From an uncultured Oscillibacter sp. (lineage in GTDB: Bacteria > Bacillota > Clostridia > Oscillospirales > Oscillospiraceae): 6,016 nucleotides of DNA. The stretch is from positions 1 through 6,016 of the forward strand of contig CAKTMK010000067.1 in the NCBI GenBank assembly GCA_934574045.1, read 5' to 3'. The notes below the pieces were generated by a model. The model ran no database searches and was not told the DNA's origin. It worked only from the letters and a program-made list of their open reading frames with translations. This document shows positions 1 through 5,776 of the stretch, piece after piece. The position numbers and the translations under genes are program-made. Every line of letters begins with the position of its first letter. Within the stretch, counting starts at the first letter, position 1.

Positions 1-73
1 CGTCGTAGGCGGAGTCCAGCCAGTAGGCCTCGGTCTCGCCGTCGCTTTCATAGCCGACGTCGGAGAGCTGATT
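1..73 (-). other. Out-of-frame continuation of the YD-repeat lipoprotein
   Basis: Read on the minus strand one frame away from the annotated lipoprotein, bases 73 to 1 are open and encode NQLSDVGYESDG, then ETEAYWLDSAYD. The first residue N completes the YDEQG-N repeat begun in the annotated frame, and another YD pair appears at the edge. This segment is best read as the original 3' part of the same gene, separated from it by one extra G in the tract at 78-74. It has no start or ribosome binding site of its own and continues beyond the window. Confidence 0.75.
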
Positions 74-878
74 CCCCCTGTTCGTCGTAGGTATAGAACT
101 TCCGCGTCTCTTCGTCAACGTTTCCCTGCGCGTCGTAGGAGGTATAGCTCACAAGGCTTCCGTGCTCATCGTAGCCGTACTCAAAGCGGTCGGTCGTGCC
201 GGTCTCGTCCCAGCGCCGTTCGCTGAGAAGGTCGCCGTTTTCGTTGTATTGGCAGGTCCTTTCCTGAAAGGTGCCGTCGATGTACCGCGCAAGCCGGTGG
301 ACCATCTGCCCGCCGGCATACTCCCGCAGGATAACGTTCGGCGACAGTTCCCCGGTGCAGGTGGTCTCCACGCTCCGGATCCGCTCCCGCTCCCCCGCCG
401 CCGTCTCGCCGTAGGTATACTCCATAATGCTCCAGTAGGGGATGATGGGGTCGTGTTCCTCCCTGCGGATCAGGTCTCCCTCCGCGTTATACTGCTCGAT
501 CTGCGTGTAGAGAAGCATATCCTCCAGCCCGGAGCGGTCCTGCGTGATCGCGGTCCAGCCGCCGTCCTCCCAGTCGATGTACATACACTGGGTGCGGCCC
601 CGGTCGGCTTCGTCGGTCTCGCTGGACCATGCGGAGCCGGTCTGGCGGTCCTTCTCGTCGTAGGTGTACTCCTCCCGGTGGATCAGAGCGTCGTCCCGAT
701 AGGTCAGCGCCTCGATCCGGTTGCCATGCCCGTCATAGCGGTATTCCATGCGCAGTCCGCCGTTTTCCGTTCTGCTCACCAGATTCCCCGCCGCGTCATA
801 TTGGCATTCGCAGTCCACGTTCTCAACGCCGTCCGGATCGCAGGACACAGTCCGCAGAAGGTTCCCCGTCTCCGTGTA
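48..878 (-). repeat. Degenerate YD (YDxxGN) repeat array inside the lipoprotein
   Basis: Protein-level repeats of the form Y-[DNT]-x-x-G-[NDS] occur at residues 72, 98, 119, 201, 282, 307, 319 and 335, with a poorer copy (YDEKDR) at 144. Spacing is irregular (21 and 25 residues between early copies, 25, 12 and 16 between later ones). The stretch 150-200 has no clear copy. DNA identity between copies is low, so this is an old diverged array rather than a recent tandem duplication. Confidence 0.7.
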
Positions 879-1091
879 GGTGTGCTCGATCCAGCTCCGG
901 GAAATCACCTCGTCCCCCGAAAACCAGGTGTCTTCTTCCCGCGCCATCCGCCACACGACCGGCGCGGGGGCGTCAGTCTCCGGCGCGGCCGACGCGGACG
1001 GCTCCGGCGTGTCCTCCGGCCCGCCGCCCTGTTGTCCGCAGGCGGTCAGCAGCAGCGTCAGCGCCAGCGCGGCGCAAAGTCGGTTTCTCAC
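48..1091 (-). CDS. YD-repeat (RHS-like) surface lipoprotein, apparently frameshifted near its 3' end
   Basis: Predicted lipoprotein, 347 residues as read, of unknown function. Residues 1-18 form a lipoprotein signal: Arg2 and Arg4, a Leu/Ala-rich core and a lipobox L15-T16-A17-C18 followed by Gly, so Cys18 should be lipidated and the protein held on the outer face of the membrane. A Gly/Pro/Ser/Ala-rich linker (19-45) follows, then degenerate YDxxGN repeats, clearest at residues 72, 98, 119, 144, 201, 282, 307, 319 and 335, the pattern of RHS/YD-repeat proteins, which fold as beta strands and often bind carbohydrate or encase toxins. No toxin domain is visible. The start is GTG at 1091, overlapping the previous gene's stop by 4 bases (GTGA), with GGGGAG just upstream. 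The reading frame ends at 48, but the last repeat breaks at a run of five G (78-74); dropping one G restores YDEQGNQLSD and an open frame to the left edge. The gene is therefore either broken, phase variable or misread, and the true product is longer. Repeat-type assignment is firm; role is unknown. Confidence 0.85.
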   Translation of the reverse strand: MRNRLCAALALTLLLTACGQQGGGPEDTPEPSASAAPETDAPAPVVWRMAREEDTWFSGDEVISRSWIEHTYTETGNLLRTVSCDPDGVENVDCECQYDAAGNLVSRTENGGLRMEYRYDGHGNRIEALTYRDDALIHREEYTYDEKDRQTGSAWSSETDEADRGRTQCMYIDWEDGGWTAITQDRSGLEDMLLYTQIEQYNAEGDLIRREEHDPIIPYWSIMEYTYGETAAGERERIRSVETTCTGELSPNVILREYAGGQMVHRLARYIDGTFQERTCQYNENGDLLSERRWDETGTTDRFEYGYDEHGSLVSYTSYDAQGNVDEETRKFYTYDEQGESALRRRL

Positions 1092-2584
1092 AGCTCTCCC
1101 CGCTCCCCTTCAAACGGCGCATAGTCCAGCGTCACGCTGTCCTCGTATTTCTTCTGGATCTGCTCCGCCTTCCGCTCGCTGATACGGTGGAAGGCCGGAT
1201 TCCTGCCCCAGCTCCCGTCCGGCTGCTCCGTCCAGAACTCGTCGCTGGTATCGGAGTAATACCACGGGCTAACGTCCTCCTCCGTCCAGAAATACTTCAC
1301 GGACTCCAGCAGCTTCAGCTTCCCGTCCGCATAGCGGTAGTAGGAATAAATGGTCTCGGACGCGCCGCTGCTGCCTATATTGGCGATAGTCCCGTCCGGG
1401 CAGAGCCAGTAACGGTTGCGTGCCCAGCCGTAAAGGAGCTGGACGGCCTCGCCGTTTTCCAGCTTGTAGAGGTTGAAGATGGGCGTATAGCCGTCGCCCC
1501 AGTCCCCGCCGCAGAGCAGCTCCGGCGTGCCGTCCCCGTCCAGATCCCGCAGGGTCCAGCCCACGGTCTGATAGGAGCCGCCCAGCAGCTCATAGCTGAA
1601 AGCGTCCGTGTCCCGCTCGTCGAACGCCCGGGCGTCCGCGATCCGCGCAAGGAGGGCGTCGTAGGCTTCATAGCCGGTGAGCGGGAGCACGGTCAGGCTG
1701 TTCACCTCATCCGTCATCTGAAAGCTCTCCGCCATCAGCTTCAGCTGCTTCTGCTCCAACGCGATCTGCGCCGCGTCAGACTCCCGCCTTGCTTTATTCC
1801 TCCAGCAGAAATACACCTCGTAATAGTCGCCGCTGTCCGGGACGGGATAGAGATACGATTCCACATGATCGTCCTGATCCGCCTGAACTCTCACGCAGCG
1901 GTAATACCCGTCCAGCTCCTCCACAGTCTCACCGATCGCCTTCCACGACGCTATGGTGCCGTCAAGATCCCTGTACCGGCCCACGCCAAAGAAGGAACCG
2001 ACATCCGTTGACGGCTCCCATCCAAAGTATCCCAGCTTCTCCCAGCCGCCGAGGACGCGGATGCTCCACTTTTTCGTATAGAACCGATCCCCGGCCATCA
2101 CGCCGGTCCCGGCGGCCTCCGGCTCCGGCGGGTCGTCGAAAAAGCCCTCCGGCAGGGGTTGGTTCCCTTCGGTGTACGGCCACGCGGCCAGCCAGCTGTA
2201 GCCGGGCTTGTAGGCGTCGCCGTCGATATACAGATAGGCGTTCCCCTCATTGCTGACCGTGTGGCGCACGCCGTCGGCGGTGGTGACGTACAGCGTGACC
2301 GCGCCGCCGGCCAGCGCCTCCGGCTGGGAGACATGACGGCCCCGGCTGGTGTTGAGCAGCGCCGCCACTGCCGGGATCTCCTCCGCAGAAAAGGCCCGGT
2401 ACTGCTTCTCCGCCGCCTGCGGCATGACGGCCAGCTCCGCGCTTACGATATCCTCCGCCCGCAGCTCCTGCGCCCATTGCAGCGTCTCGTGCTGTCCCGG
2501 GTCCGTCAAAAAGTACACCGCCGCCGAAATACAGATGCCCAGCAAAGCCGCCGCCCAGAGCGCGGTTTTCTGATGCTTCGTCAT
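1088..2584 (-). CDS. Membrane-anchored exported protein with DxDGDG motif, function unknown
   Basis: Predicted 498-residue protein with an N-terminal membrane anchor (about residues 8-26, preceded by Lys3 and Lys6) and the rest outside the cell. Residues about 43-135 form an alpha/beta segment (AEDIVSAEL to GYSWLAAW) that resembles the small exported domains found beside BlaR1-type proteins in clostridia; I cannot name it with certainty. A middle part (about 165-265) is Trp/Tyr-rich, then a charged stretch near 265-295. The C-terminal part (about 305-495) carries D347-L-D-G-D-G-T-P-E355, an FG-GAP/calcium-loop type motif frequent in secreted Firmicute proteins. No catalytic motif is recognised. 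The chosen ATG at 2584 puts the hydrophobic segment right after a short basic tail; its own Shine-Dalgarno is poor (GAGG lies 2 bases from the ATG, AGGGAAG too far), while a strong one serves a small ORF upstream, so coupled initiation is likely. It overlaps the lipoprotein gene by 4 bases, placing both in one operon behind the repressor/sensor pair. Confidence 0.85.
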   Translation of the reverse strand: MTKHQKTALWAAALLGICISAAVYFLTDPGQHETLQWAQELRAEDIVSAELAVMPQAAEKQYRAFSAEEIPAVAALLNTSRGRHVSQPEALAGGAVTLYVTTADGVRHTVSNEGNAYLYIDGDAYKPGYSWLAAWPYTEGNQPLPEGFFDDPPEPEAAGTGVMAGDRFYTKKWSIRVLGGWEKLGYFGWEPSTDVGSFFGVGRYRDLDGTIASWKAIGETVEELDGYYRCVRVQADQDDHVESYLYPVPDSGDYYEVYFCWRNKARRESDAAQIALEQKQLKLMAESFQMTDEVNSLTVLPLTGYEAYDALLARIADARAFDERDTDAFSYELLGGSYQTVGWTLRDLDGDGTPELLCGGDWGDGYTPIFNLYKLENGEAVQLLYGWARNRYWLCPDGTIANIGSSGASETIYSYYRYADGKLKLLESVKYFWTEEDVSPWYYSDTSDEFWTEQPDGSWGRNPAFHRISERKAEQIQKKYEDSVTLDYAPFEGERGEL

Positions 2585-2588
2585 GTCC

Positions 2589-2663
2589 TCACTCTTCCCT
2601 TTCACAGCCGCCGGACGGTTCCCGCGGAGTGCGTCTCCGCCGCGCCTTTTTATATGCGTCCAT
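2589..2663 (-). CDS. Possible 24-residue leader peptide with strong RBS
   Basis: An ATG at 2663 stands 7 bases after a perfect AGGAGG (2676-2671) and opens a 24-codon frame, MDAYKKARRRRTPREP then SGGCEREE, ending in TGA at 2591-2589. The stop lies 4 bases before the ATG of the 498-residue exported protein, in a different frame. The arrangement suggests a leader ORF whose translation delivers ribosomes to the poorly served downstream start. The very basic N-terminal part could also be the lost cytoplasmic tail of the downstream membrane protein if one base has been gained or lost. No homologue is recognised, and the peptide may have no function of its own. Confidence 0.35.
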   Translation of the reverse strand: MDAYKKARRRRTPREPSGGCEREE

Positions 2664-2670
2664 TCTGTGT

Positions 2671-2676
2671 CCTCCT
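2671..2676 (-). promoter_or_regulatory. Consensus Shine-Dalgarno AGGAGG
   Basis: AGGAGG on the minus strand, 7 bases before the ATG at 2663. It is the best ribosome binding site in the gap between the M56 sensor gene and the exported-protein gene, but is about 86 bases from the latter's ATG, so it directly serves only the 24-codon ORF. Confidence 0.55.
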
Positions 2677-2679
2677 GAA

Positions 2680-2734
2680 GCAGTCTACCCACGATAGATT
2701 TCTTTACAAATAGTAAATTACATGGATAGACTGC
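2680..2734 (-). other. Long-range hairpin between sensor gene and downstream genes
   Basis: On the minus strand GCAGTCTATCC (2734-2724) can pair with GGGTAGACTGC (2690-2680), 11 pairs including one T-G wobble, around a 33-base AT-rich loop. It starts 6 bases after the sensor gene's stop and ends 3 bases before AGGAGG. There is no U tract after the stem, so it does not look like an intrinsic terminator. An mRNA stability or processing element that separates regulator from target expression is possible. Confidence 0.5.
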
Positions 2735-2743
2735 GTCTGTCAA
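2715..2743 (-). promoter_or_regulatory. Possible second promoter with operator-like palindrome
   Basis: A perfect TTGACA (2743-2738) overlaps the stop codon of the M56 sensor gene; 17 bases on lies TAATTT (2720-2715), a weak -10. The palindrome TTTACAAATAGTAAA (2703-2717) overlaps that -10 and resembles a BlaI dyad with one extra base (TACA-AA-TAGTA). The layout echoes the promoter ahead of the repressor gene, where TTGACA is followed 17 bases later by TAAGTT and a BlaI dyad. The -35 hexamer may be chance because it sits in coding sequence. Confidence 0.3.
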
Positions 2744-5115
2744 TACCCGCCGGTGCCCTCGATGCTGCCATGCCAGCCGTCCGCTTCCCGGGTGATTCTG
2801 CACTGGCGGCTGTAGATATAGGCGCCGTCCGGTACTTCAGCGTCCTCAAATACGGGATATCCGTTGTTTGGATCGCCGTACGCATCGGTGTTTCCCGCCA
2901 TGTTGTACACCAGCGCCAGCTCATTTTCCGGTACAAACACCACTGTCAGTCCGAAGCAGTAGACGTTTTCGTCAATTTCTCCCTGCTGGCGGAGCAGTTC
3001 CGTCACGTCATCCTTCGGTGTAATCACGTTCTTCACCCAAGTAAATTTCTCGGGGCTTCCGCTGGGAACAGAGAGGTGCACCTCCTGACAGGCATCCATC
3101 CACTCCTGCGCGGCCTCCCGCAGGGTCTGCCCCCGGTCGGAAATCAGGGTCTGCTCCGCCGCGCCGCGCAGCGTGTCGAACTCCTTCTCCCGGTATAAGC
3201 GCATCATCAGGTCAAAGAACGTTTCCCCGTCCTGGGCGGGGCTGTCCGAGATGAAGTACCCCACCCGCAGCGCATCCGCGATGCCGCCGACCTCATAGAA
3301 GGCCGCGCCGGAGCCGCCGAAATAGCCGATGATATTGGTCCCCTCGTAAAATTCAAAATAGCTGTCCTCCTGACCGGCGAGCCGGAGCCGGATCGTGCGT
3401 CCGCTCCCCGCGTAAGCGGTCTCCAGCGGCGTACAGGTCAGCTCCTCCAGCAGGTTCAAGCCGTAAGCGCCCTCCGGCAGGTCCATGCTGCCGTCAACGG
3501 CGCCGCTGTCCGCCAGCAGCGTCAGCCGGACCGCGCTGCCATAGGCGGCAAGATAACGGTCCGTCTCAAAGGTCGGCGTATAGGCCGGAGAGGTGTACAG
3601 CCCGCCATCGTACCGGAAGCAGGTCGTGATCTCCCGTCCGCCGTGGTAAAACCAGCGCAGGTCCGTCTCGCCGTCCCCGTTGAAGTCCGCTTCCTCCACA
3701 TGGTTGGCGCACCCCGCCAGCAGGCGCGGCACGCCCTCGCCGTCCAGCACGTAGTAATCATAGGCAAAATAGCCCGCGCCCCGGGGCCCGAGGATGCGGA
3801 AGCCGTCCTGCCCCAGCACGTTGGAAAACGGCTCCGCGCCGTACTCCCCGCCGTATGCGCTGTCCTCCGCGCAGAAGCGCAGGAGCGTATCTCCCCGGCG
3901 GACGGCCCAGTATTTCGTGTACTCGCTCCCCGGCTCCCAATAGCACACGATCCGCGTCCCGTCCGGCATGGTCTCGTCGCACAGGACGTCGCCCATGGCA
4001 TCCGCAGAGACTATATCCGGCTCCATATTATTTGGGGGGATATACGGCTCGGCGTCCGGCAAAAGGCTGCCCCCGTCGCGGCCCGCTTCCTCCCGCACCG
4101 CTCCGGGTTCCGTCGGTGCGCCGCTCGTTCCGCCCGTAAAGGTGCAGGCGGCGGAAAGCGACAGGACCGCCAGCACGGCAAAGGCTGCACGCGCCGTCGT
4201 TTTCGGCCGCTTCACCAGCAGGGCGATGCACTCCCGCAGTCCCCGGGCGCTGTCCGTCATCATGGTGGCAGTCAGCAGCGGGGCGGCCCGCTTCTCGCAC
4301 GTCATGCGGATGAGCGTGCGGCCATAAGCGGCGCGCTCGTGCTCTCCCAAGCCGCGGACGGCATCCTCGTCGCAGGCCAGCTCCGCGTCCCGGCGGGACA
4401 GCTCCGCCGCCCACCACACCAGCGGGTCCCACCAGTACAGGGCCAGACACGCGCCCCGCAGAAGCGCCCAGAGGTGGTCGCCGTGGCGGCAGTGCGTCCG
4501 CTCGTGGGCAAGGGCATAGCGCAGCGTCTCCCCATCCGCCGCGGCTTCCGGTGTTATGTAAACAGCCGGGTGGAACAGGCCGAACAGGCAGGGCGTTTCG
4601 ATGGCGCAGCTCTCATAGACCGGCAATCCCGCCTCCTGGCACTCGATCTTCCGGCGGGAGCGGCGCAGCGTACCGTAAAAGTGAAGATTTGCCGCCAGAA
4701 AAACCGTCCCCACTGCTGCCGTGCCCGCGAGCCAGACGGCCCCGGCCAGCGTTTCCCATCGGACCGCCGTCCGACCGCCTGCCGGAGCCGCGGCGGCGGG
4801 CATTGCGTCCGGTTGGCTGCTCCGCGTGCTGTCGGGCGAAGCCGGACCGGCGGCGTCCTGTACCGGCGCGGCGGGGGTGGCCTCCGTTCCGCCGTCCAGC
4901 GGCTTCGTGTCGGACCGGACGACCTGCACCCGCTCCGGCAGCGCGTTCATCACGCTCAAACTGCTGACGCCGAAGCTCACCGGGACCAGCAGCCGCACCA
5001 GCACCAGAAGCCACAGGGCGTACTGCGTCCGGGGGCTGATCCTTCCGCGCAGCGCACAGCGCAGAGCGATCACGGTCAGGGTCAAAACGGCCGAGGAGAG
5101 CATCCACCCCATCAT
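2740..5115 (-). CDS. BlaR1/MecR1-like M56 metalloprotease sensor with non-penicillin-binding ectodomain
   Basis: Predicted 791-residue membrane sensor-protease. In this family an outside signal activates a cytoplasm-facing zinc protease that leads to cleavage of the partner BlaI/MecI repressor. Membrane segments lie near residues 5-20, 31-50 and 124-143; an Ala/Pro/Ser-rich outer loop spans about 67-117. The M56 domain (about 145-305) has H204-E-R-T-H208 with catalytic Glu205, and E245-LACDED as the probable third zinc ligand. A short hydrophobic stretch (310-323) after several basic residues ends in SAAC324, resembling a fourth membrane segment or a lipobox. Residues 325-791 should lie outside. 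They carry a DFNGDGETD calcium-loop-like motif (477-485) and no recognisable SxxK/SxN/KTG penicillin-binding arrangement, so the ligand is probably not a beta-lactam. The ATG at 5115 overlaps the repressor's stop by 4 bases (ATGA), with GGAGG 7-8 bases upstream; a second ATG follows at once. Family assignment is firm, signal unknown. Confidence 0.93.
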   Translation of the reverse strand: MMGWMLSSAVLTLTVIALRCALRGRISPRTQYALWLLVLVRLLVPVSFGVSSLSVMNALPERVQVVRSDTKPLDGGTEATPAAPVQDAAGPASPDSTRSSQPDAMPAAAAPAGGRTAVRWETLAGAVWLAGTAAVGTVFLAANLHFYGTLRRSRRKIECQEAGLPVYESCAIETPCLFGLFHPAVYITPEAAADGETLRYALAHERTHCRHGDHLWALLRGACLALYWWDPLVWWAAELSRRDAELACDEDAVRGLGEHERAAYGRTLIRMTCEKRAAPLLTATMMTDSARGLRECIALLVKRPKTTARAAFAVLAVLSLSAACTFTGGTSGAPTEPGAVREEAGRDGGSLLPDAEPYIPPNNMEPDIVSADAMGDVLCDETMPDGTRIVCYWEPGSEYTKYWAVRRGDTLLRFCAEDSAYGGEYGAEPFSNVLGQDGFRILGPRGAGYFAYDYYVLDGEGVPRLLAGCANHVEEADFNGDGETDLRWFYHGGREITTCFRYDGGLYTSPAYTPTFETDRYLAAYGSAVRLTLLADSGAVDGSMDLPEGAYGLNLLEELTCTPLETAYAGSGRTIRLRLAGQEDSYFEFYEGTNIIGYFGGSGAAFYEVGGIADALRVGYFISDSPAQDGETFFDLMMRLYREKEFDTLRGAAEQTLISDRGQTLREAAQEWMDACQEVHLSVPSGSPEKFTWVKNVITPKDDVTELLRQQGEIDENVYCFGLTVVFVPENELALVYNMAGNTDAYGDPNNGYPVFEDAEVPDGAYIYSRQCRITREADGWHGSIEGTGGY

Positions 5116-5492
5116 GTCTCGTCCTCCTCCATCCGGCGCAGCAGCGCGTAAAGCTCGTCCGCTTCCTCCTTGGAGATTGGCTTCTTCTGCGTCATGGTGC
5201 TGACCAGCATACTCAGGCTCCCCTGATAAACGCGGTCCAGAAAGCTCTGCGTCTCCTGCCGCGCCGCGTCCTCCCGGCCCACGGCGGGAGAAAAGGTGTT
5301 TTTCGTCCCCTCCGGATCGCAAAGCACCACGCCCTTGTCCACCAGCCGCCGCAGCAGCGTCAGCGTGGTGCTGCGGCTCCAGCCCATGCGGTCCTTCATT
5401 TTTTCAGTCAGCTCGCGGCCTGTCTGCGGAGCGGCATCCCACAGGCATTCCATAATATTCCACTCGGCAGAGGTCAGATTGATCGGTCCCAT
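5112..5492 (-). CDS. BlaI/MecI/CopY-family transcriptional repressor
   Basis: Predicted 126-residue cytoplasmic repressor, the usual length for BlaI/MecI. Residues 5-70 are the winged helix-turn-helix: LTSAEWNIMECLW, the recognition helix WSRSTTLTLLRRLVDKG (38-54), and the wing around DPEGTKNTFSP. The C-terminal helices (about 75-122, FLDRVYQGSLSMLV onward) are the dimerisation part; by alignment with MecI the cleavage site would fall near Thr99-Met100, an inference. The family binds TACA-N2-TGTA dyads as a dimer and is inactivated by proteolysis when the partner M56 sensor is triggered. I start it at ATG 5492 because GGAGGA lies 8 bases upstream and the family's N terminus begins there; an earlier in-frame ATG at 5531 would sit on the operator and lacks a ribosome site. 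Two operator dyads lie directly upstream, so it should repress itself and the genes that follow. Its stop overlaps the sensor gene's start. Confidence 0.95.
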   Translation of the reverse strand: MGPINLTSAEWNIMECLWDAAPQTGRELTEKMKDRMGWSRSTTLTLLRRLVDKGVVLCDPEGTKNTFSPAVGREDAARQETQSFLDRVYQGSLSMLVSTMTQKKPISKEEADELYALLRRMEEDET

Positions 5493-5512
5493 TTGCAGCG
5501 TCCTCCAAGTTC

Positions 5513-5530
5513 TGATTACATCTGTAATCA
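5513..5530. promoter_or_regulatory. BlaI-type operator 1 (perfect dyad)
   Basis: TGATTACATCTGTAATCA is a perfect 8-bp inverted repeat with a 2-base spacer and contains the TACA-N2-TGTA core known for BlaI/MecI operators. It lies about 20 bases ahead of the repressor's ATG and covers the expected transcription start, so repressor bound here should block initiation. Confidence 0.88.
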
Positions 5531-5531
5531 A

Positions 5532-5560
5532 AACTTATCATGATCGTCTACATTTGTCAA
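5532..5560 (-). promoter_or_regulatory. Sigma-A type promoter of the repressor operon
   Basis: Perfect -35 TTGACA at 5560-5555. At 17 bases spacing the -10 is TAAGTT (5537-5532); at 15 bases it would be GATAAG (5539-5534), a better hexamer at worse spacing. Transcription should begin near 5525, inside operator 1, leaving a leader of roughly 30 bases before the repressor's ATG. Confidence 0.7.
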
Positions 5561-5561
5561 C
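5546..5561. promoter_or_regulatory. BlaI-type operator 2 (imperfect dyad over the -35)
   Basis: GTCTACATTTGTCAAC carries TACA-TT-TGTC, one base off the full core, and 5 of 7 arm positions pair. It overlaps the TTGACA -35 box. Its centre is 32 bp from that of operator 1, close to three helical turns, so two repressor dimers would sit on the same face of the DNA. Confidence 0.65.
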
Positions 5562-5599
5562 AGGATTTTGAGGAAAAACCGCATCCGCTTCGCCGCTTC

Positions 5600-5626
5600 C
5601 CGCCGCGGAACAGACCGGCGCGGCGG
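5600..5626. repeat. GC-rich inverted repeat
   Basis: CCGCCGCG (5600-5607) and CGCGGCGG (5619-5626) form a perfect 8-bp stem around an 11-base loop. It lies between the terminator of the PepSY gene and the repressor promoter, with no U tract on either side. Function is unknown; it may be chance in GC-rich sequence. Confidence 0.35.
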
Positions 5627-5683
5627 CGGCCCGATCTGACCGGGAAAATGGGAAGCGTGTACTTTTGCGTGTACCTGAGTAAA

Positions 5684-5724
5684 AGAAGAAACCCTGTAGC
5701 CATTGCGGCTACAGGGTTTCTTCT
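5684..5724 (-). terminator. Intrinsic terminator after the PepSY gene
   Basis: A perfect 18-bp stem (AGAAGAAACCCTGTAGCC at 5684-5701 with its complement at 5707-5724) around a 5-base loop. On the minus strand the stem's 3' side runs GGGTTTCTTCTTTTAC, giving a T-rich tail that reaches past the stem. It begins 52 bases after the PepSY stop codon and separates that gene from the repressor operon. The A-rich and T-rich flanks make some function on the plus strand possible too. Confidence 0.85.
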
Positions 5725-5776
5725 GTCAAGCGACTTTAATTCGGATATTTTTTGAAATCAATTTTTGAGGATCGTA

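Noticed and set aside
1..1091. YD-repeat protein as an RHS polymorphic toxin
   Set aside because: The visible part has a lipoprotein signal and short diverged repeats, with no RHS core signature, toxin tip or immunity gene in the window; the true C terminus lies outside.
2680..2734. The gap hairpin as an intrinsic terminator
   Set aside because: No T-rich tail follows the stem on the minus strand; the next bases are the AGGAGG ribosome site.
3643..5151. Long plus-strand open frame of 502 codons, and another of 460 codons at 629-2011
   Set aside because: Both lie antisense to well-supported genes, have Arg/Pro/Ala-rich products without recognisable domains, and arise from the high GC content of the opposite strand.
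5116..5322. N-terminal extension of the M56 sensor frame up to 5322
   Set aside because: The 69 extra residues are an out-of-frame reading of the repressor gene; a good Shine-Dalgarno and an ATGA overlap mark the start at 5115.
5493..5531. Earlier in-frame ATG for the repressor gene at 5531
   Set aside because: It would extend the coding sequence through operator 1 and the expected start of transcription, lacks a ribosome site, and adds 13 residues absent from the family.
5655..5674. Direct repeat GCGTGTAC twice, 12 bases apart
   Set aside because: Only two 8-base copies beside the terminator; too short and isolated to support an operator, CRISPR or attachment site.
5540..5755. 71-codon plus-strand frame over the control region and terminator
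   Set aside because: It runs through the promoter, the GC-rich repeat and the terminator stem, has no ribosome site and no recognisable product.
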